Shown here: piece after piece, positions 1 to 9,500 of the stretch
How the letters are laid out: every line of letters begins with the position of its first letter
How positions within the stretch are numbered: position 1 is the first letter of the stretch
Source: Sphingobacteriales bacterium
GTDB taxonomy: Bacteria > Bacteroidota > Bacteroidia > Chitinophagales > JADIYW01
Assembly: GCA_016719635.1 (NCBI GenBank)
Contig: JADJYT010000012.1
Coordinates: 16,405 to 80,404 of the forward strand
DNA: 64,000 nucleotides
Direction: 5' to 3'
Notes under the pieces: generated by a model
What the model was told of the DNA's origin: nothing
What the model saw: only the letters and a program-made list of their open reading frames with translations
The model's database searches: none
Translations under genes and position numbers: made by a program

Positions 1-846
1 ACGCAATCCGTAATCATATCCAGTTCCCGCATTTTAATACCGGTTCCGTATGTGATATACAAGACAACACCTTTGGCTCCAAAGATATCCGCATCCTCCA
101 AAAGTGGGGAATTCATGGCTTCCTGAATAGCCTGTGATGCCCTGTTTTCGCCGGTTCCCTTGCCAATACCGATAATGGCCACTCCGCTGTTGGACATTAC
201 CCTTCGAACGTCATTGAAGTCAACATTTATCTTTCCGGGCTTGGTGATGATCTCCGTTATCCCTTTAGCCGCAGTGGTTAAGATATCATCTGCTTTTGAG
301 AAAGCTTCGTCAATATCCAGATCCGGGAAGATATCGTACAATTTATTATTAGATACAACTATCAGCGCATCTACATTTTCTTTCATATTCTGGATGCCTC
401 TTTCCGCCTTATCACGTTTAGGTTTCCCTTCGTTGGAGAATGGAATTGTAACGATACCCACCGTCAGGATGCCTAATTCTTTTGCAATCTTCGCTACAAT
501 TGGCGCTCCGCCTGTACCCGTTCCGCCTCCCATACCGGCAGTCACAAATACCATTTTGGTATTATTGGAAAGATACATTCTGATTTCTTCTTCAGCTTCC
601 AGTGCAGCTCGGCGTCCTTCTTCAGGATCCGCTCCTGCTCCTAATCCTTCTAGTAAATTGGTACCAAGTTGAATCTTTGAAGGAACCGGACTCTTCAATA
701 AATCCTGCTTATCTGTATTGCAGACACCAAAGTTTACGCCGGGAATACCCTGCTCGTACATATAATTGACGGCATTACAGCCTCCACCACCAACTCCCAG
801 TACCTTGATGATAGAGTTATTTTCGCTGAACATTTCAAATTCCATG
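1..846 (-). CDS. ftsZ: Cell division protein FtsZ (C-terminal part cut by window edge)
   Basis: Tubulin-like GTPase that polymerises into the division ring. The visible 282 codons cover the GTPase domain. A glycine-rich nucleotide loop (VGGGGCNAVN) lies near residues 18-27 and the tubulin signature GGGTGTG at about 106-112. The start is an ATG at 846 giving MEFEMF, 21 bases after the ftsA stop. The C-terminal domain and the conserved tail that binds FtsA lie outside the window. It is the last visible gene of the dcw operon. Confidence 0.97.
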
Positions 847-867
847 ACTATATATTTTTATGGTTTA

Positions 868-2322
868 TTATTTTGTATCAAAATCATCTACATCGGATTG
901 CATCCATGCCGTTACTTTCTTCCACGTAGATTCTATTGAAATTTTTGGTCTTTTAGGTGTTAAATTTTTCTCTTCCTTTACTTCCTCTTCTTTTGTATCA
1001 TTAATATCCACTTCTGTATCGCCATTTACAGGCGTTGTAATCGTTTCAGGTTTTACAACTATGTCTGTAGGTTCCATTACAATCGGTTTCTCTATCTCCA
1101 CTATTTGTTGTTCATCCCTTAGTTTGAAACCGCGAATGAGCAACCCGATACCGGTAGCATAAATGGGACTATCAACATCCGTCATTTTAGTAGATGCCAG
1201 ATGTTCTCTTGGCAATCCCAATCTGGCGCACTGTCCGGTTTCAGCTTCCGTGAGCTGAGCCAGGTGTTTTAACTGAGAACCACCGCCTGTCAGGACGATA
1301 CCGCCAATCAGTTTTCTTTCAAAGTTGGATAATTTTATCTGGTAGGCTACATGGGCCAATATCTCTTTCACCCTGGCTGATATAACTTTAGATACGGCCA
1401 GCAGATTCACCTCCCGGGTGCCGATGGAGCGGGAACCTTCACCCTGAATGGAAACATGCTGATTTTTCAATCCGTCAAACGGAATGGCACTGCCATAATT
1501 CTTTTTCAGCACTTCCGCCTGGTCTTTCAGGATTTTAAAATCTTTCAGATCTTCAGTGATAATATTTCCTCCGAATGGTATAACGGCTGTGTGACGGATT
1601 ACAAAATTCTCAAAGATGGCAATATCCGTTGTACCACCACCGATATCCACCAGGCAAACACCACCTTCCAACTCTTCTTTCGTTAAGACGGCATCAGCGG
1701 AAGCCAGCGGTTCCAATTCAATGCTGGCCACTTCCAGTCCCGCAATATGGATACAACGTTCAATATTCTGAATGGCCGTTTCCGCTCCGGTGATGATATG
1801 GAAATTTCCTTCCAAACGGATACCCATCATGCCGATAGGTTCGCTGTAGATTCCCGGCTCATTATCCACAATATATTCCTGCGGCAGTACATGCAGGATT
1901 CTGTCTCCCGGCGGCAGCGCAAGCTTGTACATTTCATTTTTCAGCTTTTGGATATCCTCATTGCTGATCCACGTGTCATTGTTATTGCGCGTCAGGATGC
2001 CGCGATGCTGCAGACTTTTGATATGCTGGCCTGCTATACCGACATGCACCTTCTTGAATCGGACGCCGGATTGCTGCTCTGCATACAGAACCGCCTTCTT
2101 AATCGACTCTACCGTTTTGGCAATATTGATGACCACCCCGCGCTGCACACCGAACGAAGGACAGTTGCCAATACCCAGGATTTCAATTTTCCCGAATTGA
2201 TTTCTTCTGCCGACGAGCGCTGCCACTTTGGATGTGCCGATGTCAATGGCACACACGATATTGTCTGATGGCTGTACTGATTTCTTTTCCATACCGGAGT
2301 CCGTTACATTATTAACTTGCAT
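868..2322 (-). CDS. ftsA: Cell division protein FtsA
   Basis: Actin-like ATPase that anchors FtsZ to the membrane. ASKHA motifs are visible: phosphate-1 (AIDIGTSKVAALV) near the N-terminus, phosphate-2 (VDIGGGTTDIAIF) mid-protein and the adenosine motif (GIVLTGGGSQL). After the core comes a charged, low-complexity linker of about 60 residues. The protein ends in a helix-like segment (ESTWKKVTAWMQ) that could be the amphipathic membrane-targeting sequence. The ATG at 2322 is chosen over a TTG at 2346, because the latter overlaps ftsQ; it leaves 11 bases after the ftsQ stop. Length 484 aa, longer than the E. coli protein because of the linker. Confidence 0.95.
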   Translation of the reverse strand: MQVNNVTDSGMEKKSVQPSDNIVCAIDIGTSKVAALVGRRNQFGKIEILGIGNCPSFGVQRGVVINIAKTVESIKKAVLYAEQQSGVRFKKVHVGIAGQHIKSLQHRGILTRNNNDTWISNEDIQKLKNEMYKLALPPGDRILHVLPQEYIVDNEPGIYSEPIGMMGIRLEGNFHIITGAETAIQNIERCIHIAGLEVASIELEPLASADAVLTKEELEGGVCLVDIGGGTTDIAIFENFVIRHTAVIPFGGNIITEDLKDFKILKDQAEVLKKNYGSAIPFDGLKNQHVSIQGEGSRSIGTREVNLLAVSKVISARVKEILAHVAYQIKLSNFERKLIGGIVLTGGGSQLKHLAQLTEAETGQCARLGLPREHLASTKMTDVDSPIYATGIGLLIRGFKLRDEQQIVEIEKPIVMEPTDIVVKPETITTPVNGDTEVDINDTKEEEVKEEKNLTPKRPKISIESTWKKVTAWMQSDVDDFDTK

Positions 2323-2333
2323 ATTTATTATTT

Positions 2334-3098
2334 TTATTTCAGACAAACGGCCTGATCTTTATACATTATGTTGATAACCTTATAGTAGTCCCAGCCTACT
2401 TTTCTCAAAACTTCGAAATAAAAAACCTCCAGGCGTCTGAATTTTGATTCTGCATCCTTATCATCGCCAAACAATACGACCGCACTGCCTATGCGCGGAA
2501 TGAGCTCCGTTTGTTTTTTTTCATTGATATTGTATTGACCAATCAATTCTTTCCAGAGATCATTTTTACCGGCCTCTTGTTGGATTTTAATTACTCTCTT
2601 CAGCTCAGTACTGCCCGCTTTTCTGGGGACAGTATATTTTTCCGTGATGAAGCCGGTTACTACCGGAACCTTTGCAGCAAAATGATTAACCGTTGGAAAC
2701 TTAACCCCGTCCTCATCGATGTAATAAGACTCCCCCTGAAGATTGTATACCCTCAATACAGGTTTGCGTTGTTCAATCTTTATATTCAGATTCCCTGCAT
2801 TGTCCGTATATGCATTGGAATGAAGTACCTGTGGAATGACTCTCAGCGACTGCTCGATTCTTTCCAGGTCTCTGCCGGAGAGGATGCGGTTTTTCACAAC
2901 AAACTTATCATCGATAATAGCTGACACCTGATCTTTCGTTACAAAAAAATTACCCGACCATTCATCAATACTGATATGGATATTCTTTATTTCGCTCAGC
3001 TCCCTGTTTCGTTTTGCCAATACCGCCAACACAACAAAGCCAGTCAGTCCGATTAACATCGAAACGCGGATAATGATATTCCTGGCTGTCTTATTCAT
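2334..3098 (-). CDS. ftsQ: Cell division protein FtsQ/DivIB-like
   Basis: A 254-aa bitopic membrane protein: a short cytoplasmic N-terminus, one hydrophobic segment at about residues 8-27, then a periplasmic domain. Sequence conservation of FtsQ is low. The call rests on topology, length and position between murC and ftsA, which is the standard FtsQ slot. In the family it links the early FtsA/FtsZ ring to the late FtsL/FtsB/FtsW/FtsI synthase complex. The segment after the membrane anchor matches the expected POTRA position, but I cannot confirm the fold. Confidence 0.88.
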   Translation of the reverse strand: MNKTARNIIIRVSMLIGLTGFVVLAVLAKRNRELSEIKNIHISIDEWSGNFFVTKDQVSAIIDDKFVVKNRILSGRDLERIEQSLRVIPQVLHSNAYTDNAGNLNIKIEQRKPVLRVYNLQGESYYIDEDGVKFPTVNHFAAKVPVVTGFITEKYTVPRKAGSTELKRVIKIQQEAGKNDLWKELIGQYNINEKKQTELIPRIGSAVVLFGDDKDAESKFRRLEVFYFEVLRKVGWDYYKVINIMYKDQAVCLK

Positions 3099-3133
3099 TC
3101 CTTCCCGAGAAATTTTTCCCGTCTTACTTTAGT

Positions 3134-4489
3134 TTAAATGCTTAACAAGTTTTTTATTTCTGCTACTTTTGTATCAATATCTCCCGCACCTGCCGTCAGC
3201 ACTACCTGCAAATCATTTCTCGTCTTGAGTATTTCTATCAAACCTTCTTTTGTCGCTAGCAGTTTATGAGGAATCGTTACCTTATCATAAATCAGTTTGC
3301 TGGTTACTCCTACTATTGGTTTTTCCCGGGCCGGATAAATATCCAGCAGAATCAGGTCGTCGGCATGCGATAACGACGCTGCAAATTCATCACACAAATC
3401 ATTGGTTCGACTGAACAGGTGTGGCTGAAAAATAACCGTCAGCCTCTTATCCGGATATAATTCCTTTGCAGCGGCTATCGTGGCATCCAGCTCCCGCGGA
3501 TGATGCGCGTAGTCATCAATATAAACATACTTCTCATTTCGCACCTGTGTTTCAAATCGTCTCCTGACACCCTTAAACGTTGCTATACCCTCTTTAATCT
3601 TCTCGTGTGAAATACGGAGCTGCAGCGCGATGGCGACAGCACCGACGACATTCTCGATATTATGCTTTCCGCCATAGTAGGACTTAATATTTTCAATAAC
3701 CCCATCGGGATGCACCACGTCGAATATATAGGCCCCCGCTTCAATTTGTAAATTCTTTGTATAAAAATCGGCATTATTGTCAGAAAGGCTATAGCGGTAA
3801 TTCTTCACCTCTTTATTCAAAATCTTTTCCGGAACGGACATGTTCGTTATTAGAACACCCTCTTTTCTGACTTTACCGCAAAACTGACGGAAGGAATCTT
3901 CTATTGCTTCCAGATTTCCGTAAATATCAAGGTGGTCCGTATCTACCGACGTAATGAGTGCTATGTTGGGCTCGAGATGGAGAAAAGAACGGTCAAATTC
4001 ATCGGCTTCCGCAATGGCATATTGGTTTCCGTCAATAAAGTTGGATTTGAAATTTATACATATCCCGCCTAAAAATGCGGCTGCACTTTTATCTGCCGTC
4101 TTTAGCAGATGTGCCGTAATGGAAGAAGTGGATGTTTTGCCGTGTGAACCCGCAATAGATATGTTAAACACGGAGTTGGCAGCCATACCAAGCACTTCCG
4201 CTCTTTTCACCACTTTGAACGGATGTTCTAAATACCAGTTGTATTGAACATGGTCTTTGGGGATGGCCGGTGTGTAAATCACGATATCCGCATGGGCATC
4301 CAACGTTTCAATACTATCTTCAAAGGTGATGACAATTCCTTCCCTTTCCAGTTCATCCGTCAATGCTGTTCTTGTCTTATCATACCCGCCTACCACTTTC
4401 CCGTGCAGATTGAAATAGCGTGCCAGTGCACTCATACCGATACCGCCGATGCCTAAAAAGTAAATACGATGTATATTGGTTAAATCCAT
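3134..4489 (-). CDS. murC: UDP-N-acetylmuramate--L-alanine ligase MurC
   Basis: Adds L-alanine to UDP-MurNAc, the first peptide-stem step of peptidoglycan synthesis, in the cytoplasm. It has the dinucleotide-like loop GIGGIGMS at residues 13-20 and the Mur-ligase ATP loop GSHGKTS at 114-120, with the usual central and C-terminal domains. Length 451 aa is normal. It starts two bases after the murG stop, so the two are probably translationally linked, and ftsQ follows 35 bases downstream. Confidence 0.97.
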   Translation of the reverse strand: MDLTNIHRIYFLGIGGIGMSALARYFNLHGKVVGGYDKTRTALTDELEREGIVITFEDSIETLDAHADIVIYTPAIPKDHVQYNWYLEHPFKVVKRAEVLGMAANSVFNISIAGSHGKTSTSSITAHLLKTADKSAAAFLGGICINFKSNFIDGNQYAIAEADEFDRSFLHLEPNIALITSVDTDHLDIYGNLEAIEDSFRQFCGKVRKEGVLITNMSVPEKILNKEVKNYRYSLSDNNADFYTKNLQIEAGAYIFDVVHPDGVIENIKSYYGGKHNIENVVGAVAIALQLRISHEKIKEGIATFKGVRRRFETQVRNEKYVYIDDYAHHPRELDATIAAAKELYPDKRLTVIFQPHLFSRTNDLCDEFAASLSHADDLILLDIYPAREKPIVGVTSKLIYDKVTIPHKLLATKEGLIEILKTRNDLQVVLTAGAGDIDTKVAEIKNLLSI

Positions 4490-4491
4490 TG

Positions 4492-5601
4492 TCAGAGCGA
4501 TAAATTATTGATGATATATCCGGCAATCTCATGTGCTGCGTTCGTTTTTGCCAGCGATCTAATATTCGCTGACAATTTCCACATCTTCTGTTCATCCTGC
4601 ATCAATGCAGAGACTACCTCTCCCGTTTTTTCTACAGCCTCTGCATCCCTGATCAATACTGCCGCACCTTTACTGACTAATGCCATCGCATTTTTTGTCT
4701 GATGATCTTCAGAAACGTTTGGAGAAGGAATCAGGACGGTTGGCTTTCCTACAATACATAATTCTGAAATCGACAATGCGCCTGCTCTTGAAATAATAAT
4801 ATCCGCCGCACTGTATGCCAGATTCATCTCCCTAATAAACTGATGAATTTTCACACACGTCAGGTCTTTAGATCCTGTTCGTTCCTTTATTCCATCGTAA
4901 TATGCCTTACCGGTCTGCCACAGCAGCTGATAGCCCTGCTGAATAAACAAGTCCATGTTTTTTTCTATGGATGTATTGATGGTGCGGGCTCCAAGGCTGC
5001 CGCCAATAATCAAAATCGTTTTTTTAATTTCTTTTAACTGAAAAAAGGCCAACGCATCTTTCTTGTCAGGCAATTCAACAGTTATATCTTTTCTCACCGG
5101 GTTTCCGGTCAGCAGGGTCTTTTCTGATTTAAAGAACGCGTTTAAATTATCGTATGCCACAAAAATCTTAGCAGCAAACCCCGATAATATCTTATTGGTA
5201 ATGCCGGGATATGAATTTTGTTCCTGGATAAAAATCCTCGTACCAGTTAACGCACCAATAAACAGAACCGGTCCGCTGGCATATCCGCCTACCCCAATGC
5301 AGGCATCCGGTTTAAAATTTCTCAGTACCCTGAAGGCTTGAAATAAGCTCTTCAGCAGTTTGAATGGAAAAAAAAGGTTTTTAAATGTCAGGCTTCGCTG
5401 CAAGCCAACCACTTCCAATCCAACGATATCATATCCTGCCTGTGGCACCTTTTCCATTTCCATTCTTCCTTTGGCACCCACAAATAGAATCTGGCAATCC
5501 GGCTGGCTTTGCTTTAGTGCATCCGCAATTGCAACTGCGGGAAAGATGTGTCCTCCGGTGCCTCCGCCTGCTATGATATATTTATATGTCTTAGTTACCA
5601 C
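4492..5601 (-). CDS. murG: UDP-GlcNAc:lipid I N-acetylglucosaminyltransferase MurG
   Basis: Converts lipid I to lipid II on the inner face of the cytoplasmic membrane. GT28 hallmarks are visible: the N-terminal loop GGGTGGH at residues 12-18, the central GGSLGAR and the donor-binding region ISRAGALSISEL. The start is taken as GTG at 5601, because no in-frame ATG precedes the conserved GGGTGGH loop. An AGGA stretch lies about 14 bases upstream. 369 aa, normal length, between ftsW and murC. Confidence 0.96.
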   Translation of the reverse strand: MVTKTYKYIIAGGGTGGHIFPAVAIADALKQSQPDCQILFVGAKGRMEMEKVPQAGYDIVGLEVVGLQRSLTFKNLFFPFKLLKSLFQAFRVLRNFKPDACIGVGGYASGPVLFIGALTGTRIFIQEQNSYPGITNKILSGFAAKIFVAYDNLNAFFKSEKTLLTGNPVRKDITVELPDKKDALAFFQLKEIKKTILIIGGSLGARTINTSIEKNMDLFIQQGYQLLWQTGKAYYDGIKERTGSKDLTCVKIHQFIREMNLAYSAADIIISRAGALSISELCIVGKPTVLIPSPNVSEDHQTKNAMALVSKGAAVLIRDAEAVEKTGEVVSALMQDEQKMWKLSANIRSLAKTNAAHEIAGYIINNLSL

Positions 5602-5630
5602 TGTTTGATTCTTCCTGTTTTTTTTAAAAT

Positions 5631-6824
5631 CTATACATCCATTTCCTCCAGTTTCTGTCTTTTTACCGCAGTCTGAGGTTTCTGTTCAGCACGTTCATTT
5701 ACATGCCGGCTCACGCTTAATATAATTCCCAATGCAAAAGAGTTAAACCATATACTGGAACCACCCCAACTGATAAAAGGAAGCGTAATTCCGGTATTTG
5801 GCAATAAATGCACATTAACACCCATGTGAATGATGGCCTGTAATACCATACTAATACCTAAGCCTACCGCCATCAATGCCCCGAATGCTCTGGGGCTGTT
5901 CTTCACCAGATTAATCAGCCGCCACATAAAAAAGAGGTAAAGGAATAAGACGAATGCACCTCCAAGCAATCCGTATTCTTCGATTAGTGTAGAATAAATG
6001 AAATCAGAGAATGCATCCGGCAGAAAATTGCACTGTGTGCTTTTTCCCGGTGCGATTCGAACCAAACCTCCTTTAGCAATTGCAATATTGGCCTGTTTCT
6101 GCTGATAATATTCGTCTGAATTGTAATCCGGGTTTTTCCAGTTTTCAATCCGCTTCAGCCATACATCTGCCCGTCCATGGTCGGGAAATGCGTACCAAGA
6201 AACGGCAAATATAAGGCCTGCCGCCAATGCTCCGGCTGCAACGATAGCAAGCATAAACTTAGTGCTTACCCTTCCCACAAACAGTACAACAATACAAGTC
6301 GCAAACAGGATAGCTGCAGAAGAGAAATTATCCAACATAATCAATCCACAAATAAGCACTATAGGTAACATAATATGTAACACCACCTCTCTGATATCTT
6401 TAATTACACCTTGCTTCTTGGAAAGCATACGGGAAGTATACATAATCAAAGCCAATCTGGCAAAATCAGACGACTGGAAGGTCAATCCAACTAAAGGAAT
6501 GCGCACCCACCTGCTGGCATCATTAATTCGAACCCCAAAGAATGTGGTATACAGCAGCAGCGGGATGGACAAGACCAGCATCATCTGAGCCATTCGTGAA
6601 AAATACCGATGGTCGATACGGTGTATAAAATAGGTAATACACAATCCTGCCGCTAAAATAAAACCATGTCTCAGCAAATAATATTCCGTATCACCGCCGG
6701 TGTCCCTATATGCGAGCGAACGGGTTGAACTATAAACCAACAGCAGAGAGATAGCGCTCAGTATGGCAACGATGTACCACACATATTTATCTCCTTTGAT
6801 ATTATTAATAATCCTGCCTATCAC
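5631..6824 (-). CDS. ftsW: SEDS-family lipid II polymerase FtsW
   Basis: A polytopic SEDS protein of 397 aa with about ten hydrophobic segments and the family's late motif (PFISWGGSSIWFN). SEDS proteins polymerise glycan strands from lipid II together with a class B PBP. FtsW rather than RodA is called because it sits inside the dcw operon between murD and murG with ftsI nearby. The soluble loop in mid-protein (KSTQCNFLPDAFSDFIYS) is the expected conserved extracellular loop. Confidence 0.94.
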   Translation of the reverse strand: MIGRIINNIKGDKYVWYIVAILSAISLLLVYSSTRSLAYRDTGGDTEYYLLRHGFILAAGLCITYFIHRIDHRYFSRMAQMMLVLSIPLLLYTTFFGVRINDASRWVRIPLVGLTFQSSDFARLALIMYTSRMLSKKQGVIKDIREVVLHIMLPIVLICGLIMLDNFSSAAILFATCIVVLFVGRVSTKFMLAIVAAGALAAGLIFAVSWYAFPDHGRADVWLKRIENWKNPDYNSDEYYQQKQANIAIAKGGLVRIAPGKSTQCNFLPDAFSDFIYSTLIEEYGLLGGAFVLFLYLFFMWRLINLVKNSPRAFGALMAVGLGISMVLQAIIHMGVNVHLLPNTGITLPFISWGGSSIWFNSFALGIILSVSRHVNERAEQKPQTAVKRQKLEEMDV

Positions 6825-6836
6825 TGGTGTCTTTAA

Positions 6837-8177
6837 TTAAAGGTTCAAAACATTACGTTTGAATTGCTTTCCCCTGTCTTCATAATTCTCGAACAAATCA
6901 AAACTTGCACAGCAGGGGGACAGCAAAACCACATCGCCCTTATCTGCCATATTGTAAGCCATCTGGACGGCCTGTTCCATACTTTGAGTATCGACAATAT
7001 ATCCGACTTCAGAAGCAAATGCTTCATGGAGTTTCTCATTGTCTTTCCCCAGACAGATGATTGCTTTTACTTTTTTGTTGACCAGTTCTTTTATCAACGT
7101 GTAGTCATTACCCTTATCAACACCGCCGGCAATCAGAACAGTTGGCTTGGTCATGGATTCCAGCGCATACCATGTCGAATTGACATTGGTTGCTTTAGAG
7201 TCATTAATAAAGTCAACGTTCCGGATGGTAGCAACAAATTCAAGACGATGTTCCAGGTTTTTAAAATCTTCCAGGCTTTCACGGATTTTGTCATTACGTA
7301 CGCCGACTAATTTAGCGGAAATGGCAGCAGCCATAGAGTTGTAGGAATTGTGGATTCCGTGGATAGAGAGTTCACTGATTGGCATGGTAAAGTTGGTTTT
7401 ATTGAGTTCGATAATTAATTGTTTATTTTCTACATAAGCTCCGTTGCCTAGTTGGTGGTAATAAGAGAAGGGTACTCTCTGAACCTGCTGATTGGCAGTA
7501 TTCAGATATTGCATGGTTACTGCATCATCTTCACAATAGATGAAATAATCATTTTCATTCTGGTTGCGGGTGATACTGAATTTTGAAGCAATGTAATTTT
7601 CAAATTTGTAGTCGTACCGGTCTAAGTGGTCTTCCGTGATGTTGCACAATACGGAGATGAACGGCTTAAATGTCATGCAATTGTCCAACTGAAAACTGCT
7701 GACTTCTAATACGAAATAATCCTTATCACCGTTTGCCACCTGTCTGGCGAAAGACGTTCCGATGTTCCCTCCCAGACCCACATTCAATCCCGCCTTCTCC
7801 AGCAAATGATACGTCAATGAAGTGGTCGTTGTCTTGCCGTTTGTTCCGGTAATGGCAATCACTTTGGATCTTGTAAATCGGTATCCGAATTCTATTTCAG
7901 ATATGATCGGGATATTCTTTTCCTTGATCTTTTTGACAACAGGTGCTTTATCCGGAATGCCGGGGCTTTTGATGATGGTTGTTGCCGTTAATATTATTTC
8001 TTCCGTATGTCTTCCCTCCTCAAATGGAATTTGCAGAGCAGTCAGTTCGTCCTTATAGGATTGTTTGATGGTTCCAAAATCAGACACAAAGACCTCCATA
8101 CCCTGCTTTTGTGCAAGGATAGCGGCACCTACCCCGCTTTCTCCACTTCCCAATATGACTATCTTATCTGATGGCAT
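6837..8177 (-). CDS. murD: UDP-N-acetylmuramoylalanine--D-glutamate ligase MurD
   Basis: Adds D-glutamate to UDP-MurNAc-L-Ala. The N-terminal nucleotide-like fold begins VILGSGESGVG. The ATP loop GTNGKTT lies at residues 111-117 and the family's NDSKATN motif at mid-protein. 446 aa, normal length. It sits 15 bases after mraY and 12 bases before ftsW in the dcw operon. Confidence 0.96.
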   Translation of the reverse strand: MPSDKIVILGSGESGVGAAILAQKQGMEVFVSDFGTIKQSYKDELTALQIPFEEGRHTEEIILTATTIIKSPGIPDKAPVVKKIKEKNIPIISEIEFGYRFTRSKVIAITGTNGKTTTTSLTYHLLEKAGLNVGLGGNIGTSFARQVANGDKDYFVLEVSSFQLDNCMTFKPFISVLCNITEDHLDRYDYKFENYIASKFSITRNQNENDYFIYCEDDAVTMQYLNTANQQVQRVPFSYYHQLGNGAYVENKQLIIELNKTNFTMPISELSIHGIHNSYNSMAAAISAKLVGVRNDKIRESLEDFKNLEHRLEFVATIRNVDFINDSKATNVNSTWYALESMTKPTVLIAGGVDKGNDYTLIKELVNKKVKAIICLGKDNEKLHEAFASEVGYIVDTQSMEQAVQMAYNMADKGDVVLLSPCCASFDLFENYEDRGKQFKRNVLNL

Positions 8178-8192
8178 TTTTCGATTATCGGG

Positions 8193-9494
8193 TTATCTGA
8201 TTTTCAGGGTTACAAATGAAATGACGGCCAGCAGGATACTTATAATCCAGAACCGCAGTACAATCTTCGCCTCATGGTAACCTTCTTTCTGAAAATGATG
8301 GTGCAGCGGAGCCATTTTAAAAATGCGCCTGCCTTCACCATATTTTCTTTTGGTATATTTAAAGTATCCTACCTGCAGCATTACGGAAACATTTTCAATA
8401 AAGAAGATGCCGCAAAGGATGGGTATCAGCAATTCTTTTCTAACAATTAAGGACACGGTTGCAATGACACCGCCGAGCATAAGGCTACCCGTATCTCCCA
8501 TGAAGACCGTGGCCGGGAATGAATTATACCAGAGAAATCCGATGGTTGCCCCAATCAATGCGGCACAAACAATTACGACTTCCTCCGAGTTGGGTATATA
8601 AAGTATATTCAGGTAATCCGCAATTTTTACGTTACCGGACACATAGGCAAATATGGCTAAAGTGGTCAATACAATTACAGACACCCCTGCCGCCAGGCCA
8701 TCAATGCCGTCGGTAAGGTTTGCAGCATTCGATACAGCGGTAATGACAAAAATCACAAACGGAATAAAGAATATCCATCCCCATTTCTGATAATCTTGTG
8801 TAAATGGTTTCAGGAAATAGGAATAATCCAGTAAGTTATCCTTGAAAAAAGGAATATTGGTTTTGAGTGCTTTCGTTTCATGCGAGAGATACTCATTTCC
8901 GACCCTGATCCCTTTATTTTCATACATCACATGTCCGGAAGAAACCACCTGTTCGGGTTTATCCCAGTCAACCTCTCCTTTGCTGTCAATCTTATAGATG
9001 AACACATTATCAAAATCTCTCACTTTCACGGAAGGATGGAAATACAACACACAACCGACCACCAGTCCCAGCACCACCTGTGCTAGGATTTTAAACATAC
9101 CTCTTAATCCTTCCTTATCCTTTTTAAATACTTTTATGTAATCATCTAAAAACCCGATACCACCCATCCAGACAGTAGAAACCAGCAGCAATATGACATA
9201 CACATTATCCAAACGGGCAAACAACAGCGTTGGAATCACAATTGCGGCAATAATAATCACACCGCCCATGGTAGGTGTCCCTTTCTTTTGAATCTGTCCT
9301 TCCAGCCCCAAATCACGGACGGATTCACCAATCTGCATTTTGCGAAGCCATTTTATAATGCTCCGTCCAATGAGCATCGAAATAACCAGTGACAGGATGA
9401 TTGCCAGAGACGCACGGAAAGAGATGTACTGGAACAGTCTTGAGCCTGTCAATCCAAATGTTTCCTGCAGATATTTAAATAAGTAATAAAGCAT
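8193..9494 (-). CDS. mraY: Phospho-N-acetylmuramoyl-pentapeptide transferase MraY (with large extra loop)
   Basis: Transfers phospho-MurNAc-pentapeptide to undecaprenyl phosphate to make lipid I. The conserved catalytic pair FLDDY lies at about residues 115-119, NAANLTDGIDGLA follows residue 256, and FMGDTGS lies later; all are inside a polytopic membrane protein. At 433 aa it is about 70 residues longer than E. coli MraY. The excess is a hydrophilic stretch at about residues 155-235, between membrane segments. Such an insertion is common in Bacteroidota MraY. It lies between murE and murD. Confidence 0.96.
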   Translation of the reverse strand: MLYYLFKYLQETFGLTGSRLFQYISFRASLAIILSLVISMLIGRSIIKWLRKMQIGESVRDLGLEGQIQKKGTPTMGGVIIIAAIVIPTLLFARLDNVYVILLLVSTVWMGGIGFLDDYIKVFKKDKEGLRGMFKILAQVVLGLVVGCVLYFHPSVKVRDFDNVFIYKIDSKGEVDWDKPEQVVSSGHVMYENKGIRVGNEYLSHETKALKTNIPFFKDNLLDYSYFLKPFTQDYQKWGWIFFIPFVIFVITAVSNAANLTDGIDGLAAGVSVIVLTTLAIFAYVSGNVKIADYLNILYIPNSEEVVIVCAALIGATIGFLWYNSFPATVFMGDTGSLMLGGVIATVSLIVRKELLIPILCGIFFIENVSVMLQVGYFKYTKRKYGEGRRIFKMAPLHHHFQKEGYHEAKIVLRFWIISILLAVISFVTLKIR

Positions 9495-9500
9495 ACTATC

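Noticed and set aside
160..672. Open frame on the plus strand opposite ftsZ
   Set aside because: It is antisense to the conserved FtsZ GTPase domain and its sequence has no recognisable features; it exists because the ftsZ codon pattern leaves few stops.
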